Positions 16,718-24,919 of a DNA stretch of 63,635 nt are shown here, in pieces. Both the position numbers and the translations under genes were made by a program. Positions within the stretch are counted from its first letter, which is position 1. Each line of letters opens with the position of its first letter. Below the pieces are notes generated by a model that saw only the letters and a program-made list of their open reading frames with translations, was not told the origin of the DNA and made no database searches. Source of the stretch: Parasulfuritortus sp037439465 (GTDB lineage: Bacteria > Pseudomonadota > Gammaproteobacteria > Burkholderiales > Thiobacillaceae); assembly GCA_037439465.1 (NCBI GenBank), contig JBBIVX010000018.1, positions 1 through 63,635 of the forward strand, written 5' to 3'.

Positions 16718-17715
16718 GGAGTGAGTGGGGGGGCGCACCCCTCGTGCTGACCGCCGGCGAACCGGCCGGCATCGGGCCCGACCTCGCCGTGCTGCTGGCG
16801 CAGTCGCCCCCACCCTGTCCGCTGGTCATCCTGGCCAACCGGGATCTGCTGACGGCGCGCGCGCGCCTGATTGGTCTGCGCTTCGACCTGCCTGACTACG
16901 CGCCCGGCACGACCGCCCGGCTCAGCCTGCTCTCCCTGCCGCTAAACACGCCGGTCGAGCCGGGCCGTCTCGACCCCGGCAATGCCGGCTATGTCCTGGA
17001 GAGCCTGCGCCGGGCCGCCGCCGCCTGCCAATCGGGCGAGTTCGCCGGCCTGGTCACCGGGCCGGTACACAAGGGCAGCCTCAACGATGCCGGCATTCCG
17101 TTCACCGGCCACACCGAGTTCCTCGCCGAGCTGACCGGCACGCCGCGCGTGGTCATGATGCTGGCCGGCGACCAGGCCAATGGCCGGCCACTGCGCGTCG
17201 CGCTGGCCACCACCCACCTGCCGCTGACAGACGTGCCGGCCGCCATCACCCAGGCCAGCCTCGAAGCAACACTGCATATCCTGCACACTGCCCTGCGCCG
17301 CGACTTCGGCATCCCGAACCCGCGCCTACTGGTCGCCGGACTCAACCCTCACGCCGGCGAAGGCGGCCACCTGGGCCGCGAGGAGATCGAGGTCATCGCA
17401 CCGGTGCTCCACCGCCTGCGCACCGAAGGCATGAGCCTTACCGGCCCGCTGCCCGCCGACACCCTGTTCCAGCCCAAATACCTCGATCAGGCCGACGCCG
17501 TGCTGACCATGTACCACGACCAGGGCCTGCCGGTGCTCAAATACGCCTGCTTCGGCCACGGCATCAATGTCACCCTGGGCCTGCCCATCATCCGCACCTC
17601 GGTCGACCACGGCACCGCCCTGGACCTCGCCGGCAGCGGCCAGGCCGGCGACGGCAGCCTGCGCGTCGCCATCGACGCGGCCTGGCACATGGCCCAGGCC
17701 CGGTCGCGGCACTGA
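16714..17715 (+). CDS. pdxA: 4-hydroxythreonine-4-phosphate dehydrogenase
   Basis: PdxA oxidises 4-phosphohydroxy-L-threonine in the DXP-dependent pathway to pyridoxal 5'-phosphate. The 333-residue product has LTAGEPAGIGPDLAV at the N-terminus, GLVTGPVHKGSLNDAGIPFTGHTEFLAEL, metal-site His in ALATTHLPL, GLNPHAGEGGHLGREE, MYHDQGLPVLKY and TSVDHGTALDLAG at the C-terminus. The ATG at 16714 overlaps the surA stop and has GGAAGA just upstream. Confidence 0.96.
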   Translation: MRSEWGGAPLVLTAGEPAGIGPDLAVLLAQSPPPCPLVILANRDLLTARARLIGLRFDLPDYAPGTTARLSLLSLPLNTPVEPGRLDPGNAGYVLESLRRAAAACQSGEFAGLVTGPVHKGSLNDAGIPFTGHTEFLAELTGTPRVVMMLAGDQANGRPLRVALATTHLPLTDVPAAITQASLEATLHILHTALRRDFGIPNPRLLVAGLNPHAGEGGHLGREEIEVIAPVLHRLRTEGMSLTGPLPADTLFQPKYLDQADAVLTMYHDQGLPVLKYACFGHGINVTLGLPIIRTSVDHGTALDLAGSGQAGDGSLRVAIDAAWHMAQARSRH

Positions 17716-17758
17716 AATGTTGCCCACATCCGCACCTACGTTGCCTCCTAACGATTCC

Positions 17759-18514
17759 ATGTATCGCCACAAGAAATCGTTGGGGCAACATTTTCTGCAC
17801 GATCCCGGCTACCTCGCCCGCATCGTCACCGCCATCCGCCCGGAGACCGGCGACCTGATGGTCGAGATCGGCCCCGGCCAGGGGGCGCTCACCCGGCCTC
17901 TGCTGGAAAAGATCGACCACCTGCATGTGGTCGAGATCGACCGCGATCTGGTCGACCATCTAAGCCGGGTCTTCCCGCCCGAGCGCCTGACCATCCACCG
18001 GGCCGACGCCCTCGAGTTCGACTTCGCGAGCCTGGGCGCCCCGCTTCGCGTGGTCGGCAACCTGCCCTACAACATCTCCTCGCCCCTGCTCTTTCATCTT
18101 GCGAACTACGCCGAAGGGGTCAAGGATCTGCACTTCATGCTGCAAAAGGAGGTGGTTGACCGCATGGCCGCCGCCCCCGACACCCCGGACTACGGCCGCC
18201 TGTCGGTCATGCTCCAGGCGCGTTTTCAGGTCATTAAGCTGTTCAACGTCCCGCCCGGCGCCTTCAAACCGCCACCCAAGGTCGATTCCGCCGTGGTCCG
18301 GCTGGTGCCGCTGCCAGTCGAGGCGATCTCTTACCGCGACGCCGAACGCTTCGCCGGGATCGTCGCCCGCGCCTTCGGCCAGCGCCGCAAGACCCTGCGC
18401 AACACGTTACGAGGATGGATCGAACCGGAGCAGTTCGTGGCGCTCGGCATCGACCCGCAACGCCGCGGCGAGACTCTCAGTGTCGAGGAATTCGGCCGCC
18501 TGGCGAATTGCTAG
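17759..18514 (+). CDS. rsmA: 16S rRNA dimethyladenosine transferase
   Basis: RsmA (KsgA) dimethylates A1518 and A1519 in helix 45 of 16S rRNA, late in 30S assembly. The 251-residue product has KKSLGQHFLHD near the N-terminus, the SAM-binding VEIGPGQGALTRPLL, VEIDRDLVDHL, and the catalytic NLPYNISSPLLF. The C-terminal domain has PPGAFKPPPKVDSAVVRL and FGQRRKTLRNTL. I chose ATG 17759 by homology; ATG 17717 just after pdxA would add 14 residues, and neither has a clear ribosome site. It is last in the lptD operon and convergent with the YgjP-type gene. Confidence 0.95.
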   Translation: MYRHKKSLGQHFLHDPGYLARIVTAIRPETGDLMVEIGPGQGALTRPLLEKIDHLHVVEIDRDLVDHLSRVFPPERLTIHRADALEFDFASLGAPLRVVGNLPYNISSPLLFHLANYAEGVKDLHFMLQKEVVDRMAAAPDTPDYGRLSVMLQARFQVIKLFNVPPGAFKPPPKVDSAVVRLVPLPVEAISYRDAERFAGIVARAFGQRRKTLRNTLRGWIEPEQFVALGIDPQRRGETLSVEEFGRLANC

Positions 18515-18520
18515 CCGGAC

Positions 18521-19228
18521 TCAGAACTCCAGGTAGCGGGGGCCGTTTTCCCGCAGCCGGACGCGGGCCGCGGCGTACCCCGGACAAAGGCGTTCCACCT
18601 CGCGCCAGAAGGCGGCCGAGTGGTCACGGCGGCGGAAGTGCGCCAACTCATGGCAGATGACGTAATCGATCTCCGCCGGGCTGGCCTTGATCAGCCGCCA
18701 GCTCAAGCCAACCTCCCCCTTGGGCGACAGGCTGCCCCAGCGGGTACGGGCGTTGGACAGCCGCCAGGGCGGCTCGATGCGCCCCTGGCCACGGCAGAGG
18801 ACGGCGAGGCGGGTACCCAGCAGGTCCATGGCCTGGGCTCGGTACCAGGCGATCACGGCCGCCGCCGGCGCGGCGGTGCAATACAGACGGTCGCCCTCCC
18901 GACAGGGCGCCTCACCTTCGGCACCTTCATGAATTTCAAGATGCAGCGCACCCCCCAGGTAGGGCAGATTAATGCCCGACCGCCAGGTAGGCGCGACCGC
19001 CCGCCGCGCCAACTGCTCGGTCAGCCAGCCGGCATGGCGTCGTAGAAAGCCCTCGATGCGGCCGTGGGGCAAGGCCAGCGGCGCATTCACCTGCACCCCG
19101 CCGGCCTCAGTTACCCGCAGCGCCAGGGTGCGACGGGCGGAACTACGCTTGAGCAGGTAGCCGACCGAGCGGCCATCGAGCTCGATGACCGCTTCGCCAA
19201 TCTCGCGGTGGATGGCGCGACGACTCAC
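18521..19228 (-). CDS. YgjP/SprT-like zinc metallopeptidase
   Basis: A 235-residue protein of the YgjP family (M48-related, often annotated DUF45). The zinc site is clear: ICHELAHFRRRDHSAAFW, an HExxH with a further His downstream. Just before it is the family stretch RWGSLSPKGEVGLSWRLIKASPAEIDYV. The substrate is unknown. The start is GTG at 19228 (VSRRAIHREIG), which overlaps the plsC TGA as GTGA; the family length supports this over upstream codons in frame. It closes the glyQ-glyS-GGDEF-gmhB-plsC run. Confidence 0.88.
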   Translation of the reverse strand: MSRRAIHREIGEAVIELDGRSVGYLLKRSSARRTLALRVTEAGGVQVNAPLALPHGRIEGFLRRHAGWLTEQLARRAVAPTWRSGINLPYLGGALHLEIHEGAEGEAPCREGDRLYCTAAPAAAVIAWYRAQAMDLLGTRLAVLCRGQGRIEPPWRLSNARTRWGSLSPKGEVGLSWRLIKASPAEIDYVICHELAHFRRRDHSAAFWREVERLCPGYAAARVRLRENGPRYLEF

Positions 19229-19938
19229 AGTTTGGCCATCTCGGCCTCGATCCAGGCCTCGACCTCGGCGTTGATGGCAGCGGCCCTCTTGCCGGTTGTG
19301 GCAATGGCGGGGCCGATGACCACGGTGATCTCGCCGGGGCGTTTCAAAAAGGCATTCTTCGGCCACAGGCGGCCGGCGTTGTGCGCCACCGGAATGACCG
19401 GCGCCCCGGTCTTGGCCGCCAGCCAGGCACCGCCGATGTTGTATTTGCCATGCTCGCCGTGTTTTACGCGCGTGCCCTCGGGGAAGACCAGCACCCAGAA
19501 GCCCTTGTCGAGCCGGTCCTGGCCCTGCTTCTCGATATCGCGCAGGGCCTCGCGGCCGGCGTCGCGATCGATGGCGATGGGACTGATCATGGCCAGGCCC
19601 CAGCCGAAAAACGGCAACTTGAGCAACTCTTTCTTCAATACGAAGGCCAGGGGCGGGAAGATCAACTGAAAGGCGATGGTCTCCCAGGCCGACTGATGCT
19701 TGGCCATGACAATGGCCGGGCCGCCGGCGGGCAGGTTTTCCAGACCAACGACCCGATGCCGGATACCCAGGATATGCCGGGCCATGAAGATTACCGCACG
19801 CGCCCAGAGGCCGATAAAACGATAGCGGGGGACGGGCGGCAAAGGCACGGCAACAATGGCCACCACCACGAACAACACGGTAAAAACCGCCTGCAGCAGC
19901 AGGAATGCCAGGGAACGCAGAAAGGTCATGCGGGGCAA
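19225..19938 (-). CDS. plsC: 1-acyl-sn-glycerol-3-phosphate acyltransferase
   Basis: PlsC adds the second acyl chain to lysophosphatidate, giving phosphatidate at the inner membrane. The 237-residue product has an N-terminal membrane helix (about residues 8-32), the acceptor block VMAKHQSAWETIA (H-x4-E instead of the textbook H-x4-D, as in many betaproteobacterial members), PIDRDAGREAL, the phosphate-binding FPEGTRVKHGEHGKY and APVIPVAHNAGRLWP. The gmhB-plsC order is common in betaproteobacteria. It overlaps the next gene by 4 bp. Confidence 0.94.
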   Translation of the reverse strand: MPRMTFLRSLAFLLLQAVFTVLFVVVAIVAVPLPPVPRYRFIGLWARAVIFMARHILGIRHRVVGLENLPAGGPAIVMAKHQSAWETIAFQLIFPPLAFVLKKELLKLPFFGWGLAMISPIAIDRDAGREALRDIEKQGQDRLDKGFWVLVFPEGTRVKHGEHGKYNIGGAWLAAKTGAPVIPVAHNAGRLWPKNAFLKRPGEITVVIGPAIATTGKRAAAINAEVEAWIEAEMAKL

Positions 19939-19963
19939 AACATCGGAGCCGTAAACATACCGT

Positions 19964-20509
19964 TCACACCCGCTCGTTGCCGGTCAACGCCGCCACCGCC
20001 TCGGCGAGATCGGCATAGACCGGCGTACCCTCAGGCACACCGCCGCCTGCCAGGGTACGGTCGCCCTTGCCGGTACGCACCAGAATCGGCTGCGCGCCCA
20101 CCGCGAGGGCAGACTGGATGTCGCGCAGGGCATCGCCTATGGCCGGCACGCTCTTGAGGTCGAGGTGGTAGCGCGCGGCAATCTCCCGCAACAAGCCGGT
20201 CTTGGGTTTGCGACAGTCACACTGCACATCAGCCGCATGCGGGCAGATGAACACCGCGTCGATTTTGCCGCCAGCCTGCGCCACCAACTTGTGCATCTTG
20301 GCGTGGATGCGGTTGAGCATGGCCATGCAGAATAGACCTCGGCCCAGGCCGGACTGATTGCTCGCCACCACCACCCGATAACCTGCCTGGTTGAGACGGG
20401 CGATGGCCTCCAGGCTGCCAGCGATGGGCTTCCATTCATCGGGCGACTTGATGAACTGGTCGGAGTCGTGATTGATGACCCCGTCGCGATCGAGGATGAT
20501 GAGTTTCAT
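19964..20509 (-). CDS. gmhB: D-glycero-beta-D-manno-heptose 1,7-bisphosphate 7-phosphatase
   Basis: GmhB removes the 7-phosphate in ADP-heptose synthesis for the LPS inner core. The 181-residue product is a short HAD phosphatase: motif I LDRDGVINHDSDQFIKSPDEW, motif II VVASNQSGLGRGLF, and a structural zinc loop with CPHAADVQCDCRKPKTG (three Cys and one His), typical of GmhB and histidinol phosphatase. The C-terminal motif is AIGDALRDIQSALAVG. The position beside plsC and glyS is the usual one. The start at MKLIILDRDG is fixed by the family. Confidence 0.94.
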   Translation of the reverse strand: MKLIILDRDGVINHDSDQFIKSPDEWKPIAGSLEAIARLNQAGYRVVVASNQSGLGRGLFCMAMLNRIHAKMHKLVAQAGGKIDAVFICPHAADVQCDCRKPKTGLLREIAARYHLDLKSVPAIGDALRDIQSALAVGAQPILVRTGKGDRTLAGGGVPEGTPVYADLAEAVAALTGNERV

Positions 20510-20561
20510 GGTGAATGCATTGTGCCTTCGCGAATGGGCGGCCGACAAGCCGGTTTGCGCA

Positions 20562-21737
20562 TCAGGCCGGCACAACCCGGTTACGCCCCTGATACTGTGC
20601 CGCCGCCATGGCTTCTTCCGCCCGCCGGCGCAGCGACTCAATGGCTTCGCCCGGTTGCCAGAGCGCAACGCCGATGCTGACTGTGAAAAAGATCGAGACT
20701 TCGCCAGCCTCCACTGGCGTGCGACGGCATTCGTCACGCATCCGCTCGGCCAACGCCATCGCCTCGGCAGCAGTCGCGCCCGTCGCCAGCAGAACGAACT
20801 CGCCACCCTCCAGGCGCGCAAACAACGCCGTTTCGTCGAGATAATGGCGGCACGCCGTGGCCATAGCCCTGAGCACCTCATCGCTGCGCTGCTGACCATA
20901 GGTCATGTTGATCTGCTTGAAATGATCGATGTCGAGCCGCAACAGACTGAGCGCCGTGGCCGGCGAAGCCGCCTGCACAAGCTCTGCGGCCAGAGTGAAG
21001 AAGCGGTTGCGGTTGAATAGGCCGGTGACGTCATCCCGCTCCGCCCTCTCCCGCATACTCGCTTCAAGGCGCTGCCGCTCTGCCATCGCGCGCTGCAAGC
21101 CGGCGTTTGCCTGAGCGAGCACCGCCGCCTCACGGTAAGTTTCATGCTGCAGGCGGCTGATGCGGTAAGCGGCGACGGCACCGAGTATGTTGATTACCGT
21201 CAGCAAGGCGGTCAGATAGGCCACCAGATTCAACGGTAGATGGAAGTGTTCCGTCATGAGCAGCAGGAAGACCAGTGAAGAAATGACCGCCACCATCAAG
21301 GCCGGCAGAAAACGGTTGGGGATGAAGACATAGACGCCCAGCAACATGATCATCATGCTCATGCCGTGCCAGCCGGCCTCATAAGGCCGCAGCAGGGTGA
21401 TGGCGATGAGGCCGATCATGGCGGCAGTGGAGATCAGACTGGGGATGAGGCCGTTCACCAGCGCCCGCCAGTAACGGTCGGCGAGCGCGGCCGTGGCCAG
21501 GCAGAGGATACAGATCGCCAGACGGGTCAGAAAGATGTGCAGGTAGGAGCGAGTCAGCCCCAGCGCCAGGAAATCGGTCAAGGCAAAGCCCAGATAAAAC
21601 AGCGCCGCCAGGGAGACCGCCAGGCGGGTATCGCGTACCCGCTGGGGACGGATGAACTCCCGGAAACGTCGTTCGCCGCCTGGGTCGATGAACTCCGCCG
21701 TCAGCGGGTCGAGGCGCTGGGCAGTTGCGTCGTCCAT
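20562..21737 (-). CDS. Membrane GGDEF-type protein with degenerate active site
   Basis: A 391-residue protein with about six membrane helices (residues 40-200), a short coiled linker (200-235) and a C-terminal GGDEF domain (about 237-391). GGDEF domains make cyclic di-GMP from two GTP. Here the signature reads EGGEF (residues 310-314): the first Gly is Glu and the metal-binding acidic third residue is Gly. The HFKxIND block is HFKQINM, so the substrate-binding Asp is also changed, and no RxxD inhibitory site precedes the signature. Loss of synthase activity is likely; a GTP- or ligand-sensing role is possible. It sits between glyS and gmhB, an uncommon insertion in an otherwise conserved run. 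Confidence 0.88.
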   Translation of the reverse strand: MDDATAQRLDPLTAEFIDPGGERRFREFIRPQRVRDTRLAVSLAALFYLGFALTDFLALGLTRSYLHIFLTRLAICILCLATAALADRYWRALVNGLIPSLISTAAMIGLIAITLLRPYEAGWHGMSMMIMLLGVYVFIPNRFLPALMVAVISSLVFLLLMTEHFHLPLNLVAYLTALLTVINILGAVAAYRISRLQHETYREAAVLAQANAGLQRAMAERQRLEASMRERAERDDVTGLFNRNRFFTLAAELVQAASPATALSLLRLDIDHFKQINMTYGQQRSDEVLRAMATACRHYLDETALFARLEGGEFVLLATGATAAEAMALAERMRDECRRTPVEAGEVSIFFTVSIGVALWQPGEAIESLRRRAEEAMAAAQYQGRNRVVPA

Positions 21738-21758
21738 GTCATTCCGCCGCCGCCCGCC

Positions 21759-23864
21759 TCAAGCCGTCAACTCCGAGATGTCCGCGACGCTGTTCATGGT
21801 ACGCGCCAGCGCCCCCAGCAGTGCCAGGCGGTTGGCCCGGATCAGTGGCTCCTCAGCCATCACCATGACCTCGTCGAAGAAGCGGTCGACGGCGGCACGC
21901 AATCCGGCCAGCCGGGTCAGCGCGCCGGTATAGTCGAGGTTGGCGAGCGCCGCCTCGACCACCGGCGTGAGCGCGCGCAGGGCCTCGTGGAGATCGCCCT
22001 CTGCGCCGGCCTGGAGCAGCGTGACATCGACGTCTTCGCCCACCGTACCGGCCTTCTTCAATATATTGCGGATACGCTTATTGGCGGCTGCCAGGGCGGC
22101 CGCTTCGGGCAGAGCGTGAAATTCGGCCACCGCCGCCAGGCGCGCCGGCACCCGGTCGATGCGGGTGGGCGCCTGCGCGACCACGGCTTCCACCTCGTCC
22201 TGCATGGCGCCGCGCTCCTTCAAATAGACACGCAATCGCTCCTGCATGAACTGGAAGACATCGACGGCCGTACTGGCGGCGAGCTGTTCCGGATCGAACT
22301 GGGCCTGCGCCAGCTCCAGCAAGGCCATCAGATCGAGCGGCAGGGAGTGTTCCATGAGCATGCGCAGCACGCCCAACGCGGCGCGGCGCAGGGCGAAGGG
22401 ATCCTTGTCACCGCTGGGGATGGCACCGATGCCGAACATGCCGGTCAGGGTGTCGAGCCGGTCGGCCAGAGCCACGGCCAGGGCGACGTTGCCCACGGGC
22501 AGGGCGTCGCCGGCGAAACGCGGCTGGTAATGGGCCTCGATGGCTGCGGCGACGGCGACCTCCTCGCCGTCATAAAGCGCGTAGTAACGGCCCATGATGC
22601 CCTGCAACTCGGGGAACTCTCCAACCATGTCAGTCAACAAATCCGCCTTGGCGAGCTCGGCGGCGCGCCTTGCCAGGCCCGCGTCGGCTCCCAGCTCAAG
22701 GGCAATCCCGCCGGCGAGCTTCATCAACCGGCGCACACGCGCACCCTGGCTGCCCAGTTTGTTGTGATAGACCACCCGATCGAGCGCCTCGACCCGCGAG
22801 GCCAGTGGCCGCTTGCGGTCCTGTTCGTAGAAGAACTTGGCATCGGCGAGGCGCGGGCGCACCACCCGCTCGTTGCCGCCGATGACCAGTGAAGGATCGG
22901 CCGGGCGGATGTTGGAGACGACCAGGAACCGGTTGGTCAGGTGGCCCCCGGCGTCCAGCAGCGGGAAGTACTTCTGGTTCGCCTTCATGGTCAGGATCAG
23001 GCACTCCTGCGGCACGGCCAGGAATTCTTCCTCGAACTGGCACAGCAAGACGTTGGGCCGTTCGACCAAGGCGGTCACTTCGTCGAGCAGAGCCGGATCG
23101 TCAATCGGGCGGACATCACCGCCGACCGTGGCCGCCGCCGCATCCAGCAGGCGGGCAATCTCGGCGTGGCGCTTGTCGAAGCCGGGGATGACGGCGCCCT
23201 CGGCCTCCATCTGGGCCTCGTAGCTGTCAGCGTCCTTGATCGAGACCGGATTGCAGGCCGCCTCGAAGCGGTGGCCCTGGGTCTCGCGTCCGGCCGTGAG
23301 GCCCAGCGCCGACACCGGCACCACCTCCCTGCCATGCAGCGCAACCAGCGCATGAGCGGGGCGCACGAAGTTCACCGAGGTCCAGCCATCGGCCAATTGA
23401 TAGGCCATCACCTTGGGGATGGGCAACCGGGTCAGCGCCTCGACCAGCGCTTTTTGCAGGCCATCGGCCAGGGTCGCGCCCTTGACCATGGAGTCGTGAA
23501 ACAACGCCTCGGCCTTGCCGTCCGGGGCACGCTTGAGTTGTCCGACCACACTGGCATCGAGCCCGAGCGTCGTTAGCTTTTTCAGTAGGGCCGGCGTGGC
23601 CTGGCCGTTGGCGTCGAGGCCGACGCTGACTGGCATCAGTTTCTGCGACACCGCCTTGTCCGCCGACCTGGCGGCGACCTGGGTGATATGCGCCGCCAGC
23701 CGGCGCGGCGAGGCATAAGGCGTGACCACCGCGTCGGCGGCAGCCAGGCCCTGGGCCTTGAGCGATTCAAACAGCGCCGACGAGAAGGCTTCGCCCAGGC
23801 GCTCCAACGCCCTGGGTGGCAGTTCCTCGACGAATAGTTCGACCAATAAATTCTTCATGCTCAT
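21759..23864 (-). CDS. glyS: Glycine--tRNA ligase beta subunit
   Basis: GlyS is the large subunit of the alpha2beta2 glycyl-tRNA synthetase; it binds tRNA-Gly, while GlyQ activates glycine. The 701-residue product has NLLVELFVEELPPRAL at the N-terminus, DKRHAEIARLLDAAA, LIVAL-type core stretches such as FLAVPQECLILTMKANQKYFPLLD, GMFGIGAIPSGDKDPFALRRAALGVLRML and a C-terminal anticodon-binding domain. The ATG at 23864 overlaps the glyQ TGA and has GAAGAGGG upstream; upstream in-frame codons inside glyQ are unlikely starts. Confidence 0.97.
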   Translation of the reverse strand: MSMKNLLVELFVEELPPRALERLGEAFSSALFESLKAQGLAAADAVVTPYASPRRLAAHITQVAARSADKAVSQKLMPVSVGLDANGQATPALLKKLTTLGLDASVVGQLKRAPDGKAEALFHDSMVKGATLADGLQKALVEALTRLPIPKVMAYQLADGWTSVNFVRPAHALVALHGREVVPVSALGLTAGRETQGHRFEAACNPVSIKDADSYEAQMEAEGAVIPGFDKRHAEIARLLDAAAATVGGDVRPIDDPALLDEVTALVERPNVLLCQFEEEFLAVPQECLILTMKANQKYFPLLDAGGHLTNRFLVVSNIRPADPSLVIGGNERVVRPRLADAKFFYEQDRKRPLASRVEALDRVVYHNKLGSQGARVRRLMKLAGGIALELGADAGLARRAAELAKADLLTDMVGEFPELQGIMGRYYALYDGEEVAVAAAIEAHYQPRFAGDALPVGNVALAVALADRLDTLTGMFGIGAIPSGDKDPFALRRAALGVLRMLMEHSLPLDLMALLELAQAQFDPEQLAASTAVDVFQFMQERLRVYLKERGAMQDEVEAVVAQAPTRIDRVPARLAAVAEFHALPEAAALAAANKRIRNILKKAGTVGEDVDVTLLQAGAEGDLHEALRALTPVVEAALANLDYTGALTRLAGLRAAVDRFFDEVMVMAEEPLIRANRLALLGALARTMNSVADISELTA

Positions 23865-24778
23865 GCCGCCCTCTTCGCGATCTGCGCCAGCACTTCCTCG
23901 GCCCACCCCTTTGGCGCCATCGGAAAACCGAGCCGGGCGCGCGAATCGAGGTAGCTCTGGGCCACGCTGCGGGCCAGGTTACGGATGCGGCCGATATAGG
24001 CGGCCCGCTCGGTGACCGAGATGGCGCCGCGGGCATCGAGCAGGTTGAAGGTGTGCGCCGCCTTGAGCACCTGTTCATAGGCCGGCAAGGCCAATTGCGA
24101 TGTCATCAGGTGCCTGGCTTGACGCTCGTGGGCGTTGAAGGCGGTGAGCAGAAACTCGATGTCGCTGTGCTCGAAATTGTAGGCGGACTGCTCGACCTCG
24201 TTCTGATGGAAAACATCGCCATACTTCACTCCCGGCGCGTACTCCAGGTCGAACACGTTCTCTATCCCCTGCAGATACATCGCCAGGCGCTCCAGCCCGT
24301 AGGTGATCTCGCCGGTGATCGGCTTCACCTCGATGCCGCCGACCTGCTGGAAATAGGTGAACTGGGTCACTTCCATACCGTTCAGCCACACCTCCCAGCC
24401 CAGGCCCCAGGCACCCAGGGTGGGATTTTCCCAGTCATCTTCGACGAAACGTATGTCATTCTGCTTGAGGTCGAATCCGAGGGCGGCGAGGGAGCCGAGA
24501 TACAGTTCCAGGATGTTTTCCGGCGCCGGTTTCAGCACTACCTGAAATTGGTAATAATGTTGCAGCCGGTTCGGGTTCTCGCCGTAGCGGCCGTCCTTGG
24601 GCCGGCGACTGGGCTGCACGTAGGCCGCCCGCCAGGGCTCGGGGCCAAGGGCGCGCAGGAAGGTGGCGGTGTGGCTGGTGCCGGCGCCGACTTCGAGGTC
24701 GTAGGGTTGCAGGATGACGCAGCCTTTATCCCCCCAGAATTGCTGGAGGGTCATGATGATGTCCTGAAAAGCGGGCAT
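23861..24778 (-). CDS. glyQ: Glycine--tRNA ligase alpha subunit
   Basis: GlyQ is the catalytic small subunit of the bacterial-type glycyl-tRNA synthetase. The 305-residue product contains FQDIIMTLQQFWGDKGCVILQPYDLEVGAGTSHTATFLRALGPEPW, VQPSRRPKDGRYGENPNRLQHYYQFQV and WLNGMEVTQFTYFQQVGG, all diagnostic. I start at MPAFQDI (24778), the family position, not at the upstream codon 24859. It heads the minus-strand run glyQ-glyS-GGDEF-gmhB-plsC-ygjP-type and is divergent from the 1390-residue gene. Confidence 0.97.
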   Translation of the reverse strand: MPAFQDIIMTLQQFWGDKGCVILQPYDLEVGAGTSHTATFLRALGPEPWRAAYVQPSRRPKDGRYGENPNRLQHYYQFQVVLKPAPENILELYLGSLAALGFDLKQNDIRFVEDDWENPTLGAWGLGWEVWLNGMEVTQFTYFQQVGGIEVKPITGEITYGLERLAMYLQGIENVFDLEYAPGVKYGDVFHQNEVEQSAYNFEHSDIEFLLTAFNAHERQARHLMTSQLALPAYEQVLKAAHTFNLLDARGAISVTERAAYIGRIRNLARSVAQSYLDSRARLGFPMAPKGWAEEVLAQIAKRAA

Positions 24779-24919
24779 GGCTCGAATTCTTCTGAAGAAC
24801 AGACGTGATTTTACAGTCTGGCGGGGTGTTGTTACCCATACTCTCGCGCCAAGACCCATAATTCAGGCCGCCAATGCCCAGCGTGCCGGGTATCGACGTT
24901 TTTTTAAGGGATTTACATC

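Noticed and set aside
17717..17758. Longer start for rsmA at ATG 17717
   Set aside because: Adds 14 non-conserved residues with no ribosome site; kept as an alternative only.
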